From the NCBI GenBank assembly GCA_004154925.1, contig QJNS01000074.1, forward strand, positions 253,924 through 317,923: a stretch of 64,000 nucleotides of DNA, written 5' to 3'. Numbering within the stretch: the stretch's first letter is position 1; every line of letters begins with the position of its first letter. Made by a program: the position numbers and the translations under genes. Source of the stretch: Monosporascus cannonballus (lineage: Eukaryota > Ascomycota > Sordariomycetes > Xylariales). A model generated the notes under the pieces. The model did not search any database. It had not been told where the DNA came from and saw only the letters and a program-made list of their open reading frames with translations. Shown one piece after another: positions 25,274 through 38,207 of this stretch.

Positions 25274-26677
25274 TCAACCCAAGTCTATATTTCCCCTGGT
25301 TCTGCCAGTTATGATATCATTCAGCAGGCCGTCAGTTTGGAACCTGTCACCCTGATCAATTTTGGAGTTTCTTAAGTGCTTTTTAGTGGTGGAAATTCTT
25401 GGAGTCCCAGGAAGATCCATGACAGTGACGTTGGATTTGAGAGAGACATCGGGCTTGTTGACCATGTTGATCCTGAAGCTGTTCGACATGGGAACGGGCT
25501 CCGTGTTAGGCAAGCGCGACCCGCAGGTGCCGCCGAAATCCAGGACCCAGTTGAGGTAGCCCTCATAGGTGTTGAGTTGGTTCTGGATCTGCACACAGAG
25601 TGTTAGCCATCACGTACGCCACTGGGACCTCGGAGGAACGACTTCTATGACATACCTGATGCTTGTTGGGCTGGATGTTTCCTAATCCGCCCGGGACGTG
25701 CTTGTCATAGAATCCCAAAGGGCCGATCTCCGCGTAACCTTCCACCCAGCTCGTCTGGCCGTAGGGCGTAGGGGAAGCAGAGTCCGAAAAGTAGGCATTC
25801 TGCCACGCTGAAGTCTCGCTGAAAGGGGAGCCAACATCCGGACGAGCACCGTAATCCAGGGCGTGGGTAACTTCGTGGATCAGGACATAAAGGTCCATGT
25901 ACCCATTTCCGAACCTACACATTCCGGAGTTAGCCACTTATTTTACTGGGCAAAACCGCGGTGGATTGGCGTTCTGAGTTATGCCTTATGACTAAAGCAC
26001 AGTGGACGAAGGACACTCATCCCGAGGTATCCCTGCAAGAGTATAAGTAACTACAGAATATTCTTACATAATATCGTAGTCATAGAAGAGACCGGCTGCA
26101 CCATTTCCGAGGTCGGGGACTAGGCGAGTAGTTAGTAATGCCTTTTCTGTTTCTTGGAGGTATAAGGAGTTATAAGATGGACTTACAAACGTTGACATGA
26201 CGGATATATTGTCTAACTAGTGTGTTAGCTACTTCATGCCATCCACGTTGTCTTGTTCGGCCGTCAAACTCACCTCGTGTTAACAGGCAACCTTCCGAAG
26301 ATCTGTTCTAAGTTAGTTATGTCAGATTCTACGGGAAAGGTGAGGACACTTACATCAATCATCTCATCCCTTGTTGGCGAGGTGACTGCCCTGTGTCTGC
26401 ACATTACCCACGAGTCACCGCAGTCTCCGTACTGGGCCTCGAAGACCTCAATGTCGTTAGGGTTAAGGCCCCTCATCTCGGCCTCGGACTTGCACGACTC
26501 GTAGATCCAGCCCGGCTCCCAGAAATAGACGACTGCCCCCTGGGCTGGCATATGCGGGAGTAATCCTTCCCAGATCTGCTGCCGAGAGAGCTCTGGGTTG
26601 ATCACCGGGTTTTGGCCCTGGGCCGCGGCCAAGGCCACTAGGGGAACAAAGCTTGCAACAGTCTTAGGGACCATCAT
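25274..26677 (-). CDS. Secreted HExxH metallopeptidase-like protein, six exons
   Basis: The gene is on the minus strand with exons 26677-26354, 26302-26274, 26212-26187, 26119-26068, 25914-25656 and 25588-25274 (1005 nt, 334 aa). All five introns have GT..AG ends (GTAAGT, GTGAGT, GTAAGT, GTAAGA, GTATGT), four with an exact CTAAC branch site close to the acceptor. Phases agree across every junction, for example DEMID/IFGRLPVNTR and YDYDIM/FGNGYMD. A hydrophobic N-terminus (residues 2-20, ending AAAQGQ) looks like a signal peptide. The motif HEVTHALD at about 157-164 fits a zincin zinc site. GYAEIGPLGF follows and may include the third ligand, but this is not certain. Paired cysteines near 62-92 suggest disulfides. 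It is probably an extracellular zinc protease or a catalytically divergent relative; I could not name the family with confidence. The short exons of 29 and 26 nt are unusual and need transcript support. Confidence 0.75.
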
Positions 26678-28459
26678 CTTGAGTCGATAAACTATACGAA
26701 TGGCGGTTTGGAGAGTCGTTCAAGATCTCGGTGGCCAGCTGGAATTGAGGCCACTGTACATCTCTATCAAGCTCCCATCTATAACAGGTAGAGATCTGAC
26801 TCTTTATACCTTCGCATCCATCGTGCCCTGGCTGCCGGCTAGTTATTAAAGGGGACTTCAGTCCGCAGCGGCCAGCGCCAAATCCCATCAGGCCCGAGGC
26901 TGTGTTTGCAAGATCATCACCGTTCGGATAGGTGCGGCGCACATGGATCGGGAAGCTATCTGGCCCAATTCGGCAGTTCAGGCCCCATGGGGCTTAAGGG
27001 TAGATAGCCAAGACTCAACCCTGGCTAATGCAGTTTCGCACTCGCATAATGTGAGCTTACGCTGCGCCCATGCCCCGTCTAGCGGGCTTCCTTTTACGTA
27101 TAAGTATACGGAAAATAGAAACGCAGGGATATTGTGAGGCGCTGTAACGTGTGCATGGGAATGTGCATATGGGGTAGTTCGCCGAAGAGTGAGTAGACTA
27201 GTCTGCCATGCACGCGCACAAAGCCTACTATGGCATACTATAGGCGAAATAGTGATGGGCGGAAACCACCGGGATCCCACAGTAAGAAACTCCACCTCGC
27301 TGAACATTATCTAATGGCTGCCTAAATGGAACTCTGGAAGGCTTTAACAGGCAAGCGAATGATAAGGACCTTATACGGGTCCCCAACATGTTGCAGTGCC
27401 TGTTCTTATGTTAAAAGTGGCCGTCACGAGGTGTCGACATTGCTGTCCAAGCCGCTGGTTAAACCATATCCTATGTAATACGAATATGTATAGCAATGCC
27501 GTGGCCCCGGGGTTCGATCATCTTAACCTGTATGGAACACGTTCGTACAAACAAGCGTATTGCTCTTATGTATAACGATATCCAAGACGGCATGGTAGGG
27601 CAAATGAAGAAATGGGGGCTTCGGAGTAGCTCAGGAACTGACAATCCATAGTTATGATAAAGTCATTACTCCACGACCTAGACAGCCAGAAACATCATAA
27701 AAGGCTGATCTTGAAATTGGATCATTAGGTGGCGCAGGATTATACGAAAGCTACACCGGGTGGTAAGTATTTGGGTCCGCTCCGCCCTCTCTCCCAACTA
27801 GGCGGCTCGGGTTCTGACTAGGACCTCCTGTGTATGGTGACATGACCTACTTGTTGATCGGTCGGTTGAGAAGAATCCATAGCTACCATTACAATATTAT
27901 GAACATTGGCACAATCGGAGATTGCACCATCGTTGACCATACGTCTATGAGTTGCAAGCACAAGACAAATAAATGATACTCGCACTGGCGACATTGAACT
28001 TGGACAAGGATCCTCTCAGCGGCGGAATTCGCAACACGGCACAGCGGTCCAAAATCCGCAACTTGGCAACCGAGATCTTTCCTGACACCAATCGGGAGGA
28101 TCTATGCCCACGCCTTGACATAGACTTGATACGTCTCAAGTGTCTCCGGCGGGCTACGCAGCTCCAGAACATACCGGCTATTAGCTCACTTGTTACTCAA
28201 CAGGCGCGATGTCATTGTGGGAGGAATAAAGCCTGGTGAGATGACGATGAGGCCGCAGAGGATGACTAGACAGGCACACTCCTACAGGTGTTACGTTTCG
28301 AGCGAATGAGGAGATAAGGATGCGTAGTCCAACACCAAGGATAGACGTAGCGCCAGGCAGCTTGTCGTTGAAAGAAGAAAGGCTCCTTGAAATACTCCCT
28401 AGATGTCAGACCTAAATACGCCAGTCAGCCCTAGCGGAGGGTACTTTATGCACCCCTGG
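26678..28459. other. Right flank of the gene island, no firm gene
   Basis: This is base-balanced sequence upstream of the metallopeptidase gene, so its promoter lies at the left end. Small open frames occur (27973-28239 +, 88 aa; 26978-27307 -, 109 aa), but they have no recognisable domain and no splice pattern I could support. The 27973 frame could be a real small gene, but evidence is lacking. The island ends abruptly at about 28460, where a RIP-altered LTR starts. No tRNA or repeat was identified. Confidence 0.45.
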
Positions 28460-28767
28460 CGTTACGACCTGACAGACTACGGCCTCCAGGAACGGTCGCA
28501 ACAGACATAGCCAAGGAACCAAATGAGTTAAGTTACGTAATGGACCACCAATTTACTGGTAGTAAGTTAATAAATCGGCAGAAATATATGAATTTCTCAT
28601 ATTTACAATTTAAATAATGTTAATTTATAATATAATTTCGTTATTTAAAATATTTAGAGGATTATAAAATATAATTAAATTGTTTTTAAATATTTCTTAT
28701 AATATTATATTAAGTATAAATCCGTATAATTACAATTTAATAATTAATAAGATTTTTAATTATTATA
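28460..28767 (+). repeat. LTR of a Gypsy copy (element E), probably a 5' LTR
   Basis: This + oriented LTR begins CGTTACGACC (family start TGTTACGACC) and ends ATTATTATA, about 308 bp. Its first about 100 bp (ACGGCCTCCAGGAACGGTCGCAACAG) are little altered; the rest is strongly RIP-altered. The next 14 bases (GATTAGAAGTTTTT) resemble the start of the internal region of element C. After element D the similarity seems to continue (35583 onwards). D may therefore have inserted just inside element E. No target duplication was found for E. Confidence 0.65.
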
Positions 28768-28781
28768 GATTAGAAGTTTTT

Positions 28782-29168
28782 TATAACGGCTAGAGGTTTA
28801 ACCAACTATTAAACCTTAGTCGTACGAGTTTAGGTTAACAAAAGTATTATAAAATTCTGAGCAATAAATACAGTAATCGTATTACGTCTCGTAATATCAA
28901 AAATGCTTTAAATAACGAATTATTATTACAAGCTAAAATTATCTAAATTATAAAAATAATAACCATATATATTTTATTCTTATTTGTTGGATTATTACCA
29001 ATAAGTTAATAATTCGGCTTATTAATTTATTACTAATAAATTAATAATATGATTTATGGGCTTATTATTAATAAATTAATAATTTATTATGTAATCTGCT
29101 TTACCGCATATTTATAGTTGGATTATAATAAACCGTTTCTGGAAATCGTAATTCGTCGGGTTATAATA
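28782..29168 (-). repeat. 3' LTR of element D
   Basis: The LTR starts TATAACGGCTAG and ends GGTTATAATA on the + strand. The variant I tandem units are still detectable in RIP-altered form near 28985-29085. Confidence 0.88.
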
Positions 29169-32100
29169 CGATTTCTCCTTTTTACAAATTTTGCCCTTAA
29201 GATTTCCTTTTTTTTTCGGTAAACTTTCTATATTTATTCAATATGTTTTCCGGTATATCTAAACGTTATTTTCGTAAATCCGAATAACGATTTACTTTGG
29301 TTAATTTAATTAAATTCGAAGGTTTTAACGTAATATCTTATTTTTTTATTTTGCCCGGCAGTTTAATTACCAAATAATAAACGTGGTTTTTCGTTATAAG
29401 AAATATATTCGTTAAGGTCGTTCGTACGATAAAATAAGAATCCCTGTTTCTATAATTAACAGTTATATCGCAAAATCGAAAAAATTAAAAAAAAAGCTAG
29501 CAGCCGAAAAATCTTTATCCGAAATTTTTGTATGTATTTTTCGTATACGTTATTAACGCCAATATTACTAATCTTAAAATATGAAACTTATTAATCGTAT
29601 CTTTTAATTTTTAAACGATTTTAACGATTTTATGTAATTAAAATTAAAATTTATGGTCGAAGTACAGGCTTTAAGTAAAGTGGACGTTATTAATTAGAAT
29701 ACGGTAAATCAAAGGCTTTTTTCCTTAGATCTTATAAATTAAAATACTATTATTTCGGGTGGTTTCGCCGTTATTAATAAAAATTCTTTAATAAGCCTTA
29801 AGCGCTAATAAGGCTTTTTGGCAAATTTCTAAATGTTTTCGAAATATGGATATTTCTTTTTATTTAATTAGATACTGGGTAAATCCATTTTGTTTTCGTA
29901 TATCAAAACGTGTCTCCACCTTATATATTTATTCGTTTTTTACTTCTATATTATCTTATGCTATATAAGAAAACGTAAAAGATTAAATAAAATTTAATTT
30001 TTAATAACAATTTCAATTGATAATTATTTTTTAAGATTTTTTTTAATAATTCTATATGGACCGATATATTTGAAATTGAATATTTTGTTAAAATATTTTG
30101 TCTGGATATTTTTTATAATAAAGAAAACTATTTCTCCTTTTTTTAAAAATTAATCTCTTTAACCTTTTCTAATTATAATATTTACTTATTTAATTACGTA
30201 CAAATTTTAATTTTAATTTTATTTTTTAATATAATTATTATACTTATTTTGATATAAAGATTGCCTTAATATTAATTGGACCGTTATTACGTATTTCTTT
30301 ATAAATTTCTATGGTAAAATCAAAATTTATATTCGTTAATATTATTTTAATGTTTGTATAGTAATTGGTATTATAAGTTAATTACGTAATTAATAGTTTT
30401 TTAATATAATTATTTTGTTAGGAATTAATATAATATCGTAAATATATTTTTAGGGTTTAATTTATTTATTTTATTTATTTATTTATTTAAAGTTTAAATG
30501 CGTTAAATAATTTGTGATTTAGGCCGATTTATGCCATAAGAGTTTGGCAAAATTTTGATACAAATATCGATTCTTTATTTAAAATAATTTTTATTAATAA
30601 TCCGTATATATTGAAAATATTTCTAAAGAAAATATATATTATTTGTTCGGCGTTTATATTTTCGTAATACGGTAAAAAATAAGAAAATATCGTAAATCGG
30701 TTAATGATTACGAAAATACTGCCGTAATATATTCTCATAATTCAATCCTTTAATATAAAAATTTTAATAATAAAATTAAATATAATTAAATATTATAATT
30801 ATTTTGTAATTAATAATAACTCTAATTTTCTATATGGCTTATGTCGTCGACCCTTTACTTTAACGCAAATATCGTATTACCGTATAATCTTTTGTATTGT
30901 TAATTTTAATTTTTTTAAAAAAAATATATATATTAAAGGCGTTTTAAAATCTTATAAATCTCTGAGTATCCGTACAACTAATATTCGTATATCTTTCGTT
31001 CTAAGTCCTTTTAAAAACATTTTAAAATTCGTATTTTATTTATTCTTTAGTTTTTTAAAAAACCGTTGTTATATTATTAAATCTTTTAATATATATTAAA
31101 AAGTATTACCAGAATTCTTATAATTTATCGCGGGCGTAAATATCCTTTTATAATAATATCAAATATTATATGGCTAATTTTAACCGGTTTGTTTCGAAAT
31201 TTGATCGCCTGCTTAAAATATCTATTTTATTATTCTCTAAGTTTTTCCTATAAATAATAACGGAATCGAAATTCGCTGATTTTTCTACATATCTTAATTA
31301 TTATTCTATAAATTCCTTAATCGTAATAAATCGGATACAATTTTAATAATCCGTATAAACCTTAACCTAATATAAGTTTCCCTTTAGAAAATATCTAAAC
31401 TTTCGGAATACCATAATAATAACCATAAATTCCTTATTTAAAATACCGTAATTAAATTTGATTCCCGTTAACTTATACTAAAAAATATAATAAGCTACAA
31501 TTTACTCTAATTATCCTATTATCCGATTATTTATTTAATACGTAATCCAAAATATCGGTTTTTAATTTAACGGAACGGTTTAAATCGTACATAATTAATA
31601 TTAACTTGTTAATAATCGTATTTTTAATATCTTAAAATGCCTTTTCCGTATCTGGCATTTATTTAAATTCTTTCTTTTATAAAATTCGTTAAAGATATAA
31701 TTATTTTATTAAAATTTCGAATAAACTTCTTATAGTAATTCGCAAATTTAAAGAATACCTATATCTCTTTAATTATTATTAACGTTTATTATTTTATAAT
31801 TACAGCGATTTTCTTAATGTTTATCTTAATATATTCGAGGATAATAATATGTCCCAGATATTTTATTATATATTTATAAAATTAATTCTTTTTACGTTCA
31901 TAAATAACTTTCCGTTTTGTGAAATTTAAAGAACTTTATAAACGTATTTTGCGTATATTTGTTCTATTTGTAAGAAAATAAGAATATCGTCGAAATAGCA
32001 TATAACGAAAATAATAAAGTATTTTCGTAATATATAATTTATTATGTATTAGAAAATTACTAATATATTCGTAAATCATGTTAATATAACCAAGCACTTA

Positions 32101-35100
32101 AATAATCCGTATTTTGTTTTAAAAATTATTTTTATTAATATCTTTTTTAATCTTAATAAGGTTATATCTATCCTTAAAATCAAATGTTATAAGTTATTTA
32201 GCTATGTAAAATCAATTTTTTATTTCTGTAATTAGAAATACTAATATTTAAATTTTAATAATAATATTATTTAATTGTCGATAATTAACTATAAATCACA
32301 ATTTTCCATTTTTCTTAAATACGAAAAACATACGGTATTTTATTGGTAACTTCGAGAGTTAAATTTATTTTTTCTATCACCGATTTTCCAGGTATTCTTT
32401 TAAAAGTATATAGCTCGTTTTTATTAAGGTTATAAATAAGGTAAAACTTCGGCAAAAACTTTTCTTTAAAAATGATCTTATAGTTTTATTCGTTATATTC
32501 TGGTAATTTCGTATCGAACTTCTTGTTAAAAAATTGCTTATATCTATAATATTATGGTAATATATCGATTAAAGTTTCTAATCCTTTAGGTTACTGTTTT
32601 AAATTGTTATTTAGTTGCTTTAATTTCGCTTTAATAATAATAATAATACGTCGTATTTTTCTTTAATACTCGTTCTTTGTTTAATATTTCATCTCTTTGG
32701 ATAATAAAATTTTTATCGTATCCTTATACCTGTATTTATCGCCATTATCGATTAAATATTAAAATCTTAATTTCTTTTTTTTTCGTTTATTAATAAGGAA
32801 TAAAATAAATTTTACTTAACCAGTTTTTCCGTTAATTAAAATTCCGTACTAACTATCTATAGTAGTCCTAAGATTATATCGTAATTCCTAAATAAAACGA
32901 TATCGAAATTAATTATTTGGTATCGTCCTTAAATAAAAATCTCAATATAATTAATTTTATATATAATTTTCTTATTATTGTAAACGAATTCCTAACTTTG
33001 GGCAGTTATTATTATATAAGGTTTTAATTTATATTTCTATAACAAATTAAACTTATTAATTATATCCGATATAATATAATTCTTATCTAAAGTTTCGCAA
33101 TCCACCATTACGGTATACCAATATATTCCGATTCGTATATATAAAGTAATAATGTTATTAACTTTTTTTATCGTTACGTATAAAGCCTTTTTCGAAAATT
33201 CCCTTTAACCTCTTTAGGTTTCGTTATTTTGCGGCTTTTTTATAGGTAATATTTTTTTAACTTTTGTTTAAATTTATCAAACTTTATTTGTACTTTTACG
33301 TTTAACGTGTTAAACTATTATGTTTTTCGTTATTGTCGGCGTATTGTGATTTCGAATTATATCATTTTTTTGGTTTTATTACAATTTTTCTCCTTATCGA
33401 ATAAAATATTTTCTTATATTTTTAACTATATCCCATTATATGTTATCTAAATTATTATTCTAAAGATCGCCTATAAATCAATGTATTTTTTTCTTAATAA
33501 CTTCCTTCTCGTAAAAGCCTATAATAAATGCTAATTAAAAATGGAAATCCGTAATAATTTTTTGGCAATATTCTTTTTATTATGCGCTGAATTAATTCCT
33601 TATTTATTTAATAATTATATTATTAAAAGTAATAAAAAAGATTTTTTATAAACTTTATTTTCCTTTAGGCCAGCTTTTTGCTTTTGTTAATTGCTAAACA
33701 TTTTTTGGGGTTATAGTTCAGAAATATCGATATTATTGCTTATCGTTTTTATTATTTCCGATACGATTTAAAAAAAATTAAATCCTTTATGATATATACG
33801 GGTAAGTTATTCGTAAATATATTATTTCCATTTTTTGTAAACGGAATATTCTCGTCGTCGATAATATATGGTATATATTTTGCCGTATCGATTAAGGGTT
33901 CCGGGACAAACTTTTTCTATTTAACTCTAATATTCGCGTAACTATTATTATAATACTTTTTATTAGGTTTGCGATATTTATTTAGCTAACTTTTTAATTT
34001 CTTGTATTTCTTGTTAAATTTATTATTACGGAAAACCTAATATATATTTAAGCTAAATTATATTAATAAATTTGCTTCCGTCCTTTTAGTTTTTTTTTGG
34101 ATTATCTCTTAGGTATAGGTTTCCAATTATCTTAACGGGATTTCCTCAGTATTTTATATGACGATATCTTATATCCCATTTTATTGCAATTATAACATTT
34201 AATTTAACTTTAATCCTTTTATAAATAGCTTTTAATTTCATAAATTCTGGTTTTATGCTATAAAAAATATTATTACGTCGAAAAATGTTAATATTAGCCA
34301 TATATCGGGGTTTATTATTATTTTTTCTTTTGAAATCTCTAATATATTATGCATATTGTCGATCGTTAATTTTAACTGCTAAAACGATATAATCCGATAA
34401 ATAATTAAGCCAATCGAACTTAAAAAAGGTTTTTGTACTTTTTTTTTAAATTATCGAAAAATTTACTTATTAATATATTGTGTCCTTAATTTAACTTAGT
34501 TGCTAATTAAACCAACGTATTACCGTAATTGGATATTAATCTTTTTTATCGTAATTACTAAATTTACATTTCGGCTTTTATTTTCTTATATATTATTCCA
34601 AAAGGTTTCGTTAATATATATTCAAATTATTCATAATCGTTATAAATTCGCATTGCTTTTAGGTTTGGTTTTGTAATTAGAAAAATAACGTTTTTTTTAG
34701 AACGAGCTTAAACCAAATAACCGTATTTCTAATAAATCGTTTAATTACAAACTTAATACGTATAATAAACGTAATAAGTCCAAGAGGAAAAAATTCGAAA
34801 TATATTTAGTATTAAATTAAAAACAACTATAATTTCATCCAAATTCCGTTAAAAAGTTTTAATTTGAAAAACTTAAAACCATTTTTTAATGTTTTAGTAA
34901 AATTTAACTAAATGACTTAACTTATTTATAAAAGTTTCCCAATTTCGGGAACTTTTTTTTTCTTTAAGCTTCTTATAAGCGGCTTAAAAGGATATTATAA
35001 GATTATTATTATTTCTTTTAAGCTAAATAATACGTTCGTTTATGGTATTTAGGCGTCGTAAAACCTTTTCGTAAAAAAAATAAGGCTTTTTTTCTCGGAT

Positions 35101-35225
35101 TTTATTTCAGTATTCGGATAATTAAAAATTTGGTAAATAAGTTATTCGAGTAATTTGCTAATAAATATAACGTTGGTTAATATTACTTAAAATTTAACGG
35201 TATTATTAAATAAAAATTTATAACG

Positions 35226-35577
35226 TATAACGGCTAAAAGTTTAACTAATTATTAAATATTAATTATACGGGTTAATATTAATAAGAATAACGTAAAAAT
35301 ATAAATAATAAATATAATAATTATATTACGTTTTATAATATTAAAAATACTTTAAATAGCAAATTATTATTATAAAATAAAGTTATTTAAATCATGGAAA
35401 TAATAAACGTATATATTTTATTTTTGTTAATTAGATTAAAATTAATAAGTTAATAATCCGGCTCACTGGTTTACCACCAGTAAGTTGGTAATCCATTACG
35501 TAACCTGCCCTACCGCGCACTCGTGGTTAAGTTATAACAGACCGTTTCTGGAGACCGTGGTTCGTCGAGCCATAACA
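35226..35577 (-). repeat. 5' LTR of element D
   Basis: The LTR starts TATAACGGCTAA and ends CCATAACA. About 110 bp at its outer end (CCGGCTCACTGG...GACCGTTTCTGGAGACCG) are hardly altered, unlike the rest. It is shorter than its partner because it has fewer U3 units. Confidence 0.88.
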
Positions 35578-35582
35578 TTTTT

Positions 35583-35816
35583 ATATAACAATATTGTTAA
35601 ATTTTAACTACTATCTTTGCATATTACATTTTTTTTAATAAGCAAATTTACGAAACTATTAAAAAGGTTACAAATTTCGGCAAAAATATGTACAAATTAA
35701 TGTATTAATTAAAACAATTTTACATTAAATAGATTTAATTAATTAACGCATTTTTAATATATAATAATAAATATAATAAATTTAAGTTTTTATTTCAAAT
35801 TATTTTTAAATTTTAA
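35583..35816. other. AT-rich spacer after element D
   Basis: The first about 40 bases resemble the start of the Gypsy internal region and may continue element E (28460-28781). The rest is AT-rich and was not recognised. The bases AAAAG at 35817-35821 are the left target copy of the next insertion. Confidence 0.4.
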
Positions 35817-35821
35817 AAAAG

Positions 35822-37345
35822 TGTTACGCCCTTATCCACTAAAACAGCTCCAGGAGCACAGTCGGAGTGCAAAAGTCTCGGTTTAGTCTCTACACCTCAT
35901 ATTTCCAACCACCACCTTTACAATTTCACTTATATGTTTTTCTATCAATTTTTAATAAAATTGCTAGCAATTTTAATTATTTATAAATAAATAAATTCCG
36001 CATACGATAAGTTACTTTAATATTTCATATATTAGCCTTAAGCTGCAATTATAATTTCGATCTCTTTTAACATATTATTTATTAAGTTATTTAGTATACT
36101 TTTTGCGAATTTTTCTTATATAACAATTACAATGGCAGTAAGTAAATTCAATGCTTTCTGCGTATTACTAAATAATCTAAATCTTGGTTTTTTTTAGATA
36201 CGTTTTTTTAATAATTTTTATACGCTTTTGATAAAGTTTAAGTCGGGCGAATATGGGAGTTATTTCAGCATTTCGACGGCCTGCCTTTAAAGTTATTCTC
36301 TTACGATTAGGCCGGTATAAACTGGAGCGTTATTTTGCATAAAGATAAAGTCGTTATTAAAGTATTCGGAAAAGTATTCGTCGAGGTGATTATAATAAAC
36401 GCGGCCGGTTATTCCGCCCCGGGCGGCCTTAAGGTCCTTATTAAGAGCTATTAGGAAATTTCGTTTTTTATCCCGGATATTCCCTTAAAATATTTGCGTT
36501 CGGCCGTTTTTTGGTATCGGAATTATATATATTTAAATAATAAACGAGATTTTTCTATTTCGAAAAAAACGATTAATAATTAACGTAATAATTAAAATAA
36601 GAAAAAATAATATGTTAAAAACCATTTCGGCGAAAGGTTTATTACGTTTGTTTCCCGTAATTACAGTTTAAGTTTATTTTAGCGTTAAATAAAACTTTTC
36701 GTTATTATTTAACAGGTTTATTACGGTATTCCAAAGTCTAAAAAACCCTTATTTCGTATATTCCGGAATTAAAAATAAATATTAAAATACATATTAATAT
36801 ATTATTATTTTCGACAAAGTTATTACGTTAAAATTTATTTAAAGATATATAAATAATATAATTCGGTAAATTTAACGATAAATATAAAGGGATTAAAATT
36901 AATAAATCGTTATAAATGCTTTTTATAAACCGGCCAAAACTTATATGGACGACCCGAACGTGGCGAAAATTGGGTTATATTTTAACGCGTATAGCGATTA
37001 CAGACGCCCTAGACGGTAATGGGGAATATTCCGTATTTTCTCGCGATTTCGATAAAGCTGTCGCCTAAATCTTTTTCCGTTTTTTATTTCGTTCTCGTAT
37101 AAGGTAACTATTTTTTTCGCGAAGCAATTAGACCCAAATTGGGTTGTTTACTTATGATTGAAGTATGAAGGGTGTTGGCGTTGAAGTGGAAGAAATACGC
37201 GTTTTTGTAGAACGTGCAGAAATTTACCGAGACTTTTGCACCCCCACTGTATATACAGCTGTAAGCGCCAGGATAATTGCTATAATTGCGATTATTTTAC
37301 CAATATTTTGCCCCGGTGAGGTAATATTATAGTATAGCTATAACA
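35822..37345. repeat. 130-bp LTR-like unit split by a Tc1/mariner element
   Basis: The unit starts TGTTACGCCC at 35822 and ends AGCTATAACA at 37345. It is flanked by perfect AAAAG duplications (35817-35821 and 37346-37350). Once the mariner element at 35859-37249 is set aside it is about 130 bp, and it is similar to the unit at 50235-50364 (shared CAGCTGTAAGC, CCAGGAT.ATTGC). The TG...CA ends, 5-bp duplication and size fit a small solo LTR. The unit at 50235 may be the 3' LTR of a Copia-like element, which would make this one a solo LTR of that family. Confidence 0.75.
35859..37249 (-). mobile_element. Dead Tc1/mariner-type transposon
   Basis: The element is 1391 bp with inverted ends of about 25 bp. 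The right end in reverse complement reads CAGTGGGGGTGCAAAAGTCT and the left end CAGTCGGAGTGCAAAAGTCT, both followed by CGGT. TA follows the right end; the left flank has CA. The minus strand encodes a decayed DDE transposase: a helix-turn-helix piece around FIEIARKYG near 37055, DFIFMQNNAPVYTGL near 36355-36300 (a Tc1-type Asp-containing motif) and PYSPDLNFI near 36245. Frames are broken by stops from RIP, so it is inactive. It sits inside the 130-bp LTR-like unit. Confidence 0.85.
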
Positions 37346-37350
37346 AAAAG

Positions 37351-38160
37351 TAATATAAATAATATAATAAATTTAATGAAAATTTAATAGAAAATTGTTA
37401 AAAATAATTCGGTACATTGAAATATTTTAATTACAGTATAATTTTAAAATTAATGTAAACTATTTTTTAAATATTTTTAAGTTTATTAAAACGTTTCATA
37501 TTATAACTAAAATTTATAATAAAGAAATCTATTAAGGATATAAATATTCAATTTAAATTTATATTAAAAATATATTATTTTATTTTTAATAGAATAATTG
37601 CGAAGTAAACGAAATTCTAAAAACATAAATATAGTTTAACGGATTATTAAACAAAAATGTATATTGTATTTTAATACCATATTAATCATTTATAAAGAAA
37701 ATAAAATAAATATATAAAATATTTGTAATAAAACTTTTATAACTTTTTAAAATATAAAAAGATGTTTTAACACAAAGTGTTTTAAGTTTTTAACCAATTA
37801 TAAAATAATAATAAAAATAAAAATTAATAACCGATAATATATTTTAAAGTTTTAATATTCCAGAATTAAACATTAAAATTAGATAAGGAAAGATTGGTTC
37901 TAATTAGAGCAGGTGTACAAGGTATATCACGATCTGGAAAAAGATTACTAAAATAAAGAATTCAAAGCGATTGCTTTCATCGTGTTAAACCTTAATAAGT
38001 AAAGTGTTGGAAAAAAAACATAATAAGTGGTGATAATCGTAGGCGTAGTCGTCTTGCTAAGAAGTTAAACGTATAGCGAAAAGAAGCTCCTTAATATATA
38101 TGCGAAATCCGGACTTTTTGATCGGCCGAGATTGATAATAGGGATAACACCCTGCTCCAT
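37351..38160. other. AT-rich sequence, unrecognised
   Basis: No family motif was seen in most of this stretch. A short less altered patch (about 37895-38160, with GGTTCTAATTAGAGCAGG and CGTAGGCGTAGTCGTCTTGC) may be the residue of another DNA transposon. No end structure was found. Confidence 0.4.
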
Positions 38161-38207
38161 TTCAATATATATATATATTATAATACATAATTAAGTTAAT
38201 ATATATA

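Larger units (their letters stand above)
28782..35577 (-). mobile_element. Gypsy element D, full length
   Basis: This 6796-bp element is read on the minus strand. The LTRs are 28782-29168 (387 bp) and 35226-35577 (352 bp). TTTTT flanks both sides (28777-28781 and 35578-35582), consistent with a 5-bp target duplication but weak because it is a homopolymer. From 35225 downwards it has gag, protease, RT (near 31975-32010), RNase H near 31250-31560 and integrase near 30400-31100, all with many stops. It is collinear with element B, is one of the most heavily AT-shifted copies, and cannot encode proteins. Confidence 0.9.

Noticed and set aside
27500..27530. GGTTCGATC, resembling a tRNA B box
   Set aside because: No matching A box or cloverleaf could be folded around it.
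27973..28239. 88-aa open frame in the island's right flank
   Set aside because: No domain, signal or splice support was seen. It might be real but cannot be supported from sequence alone.
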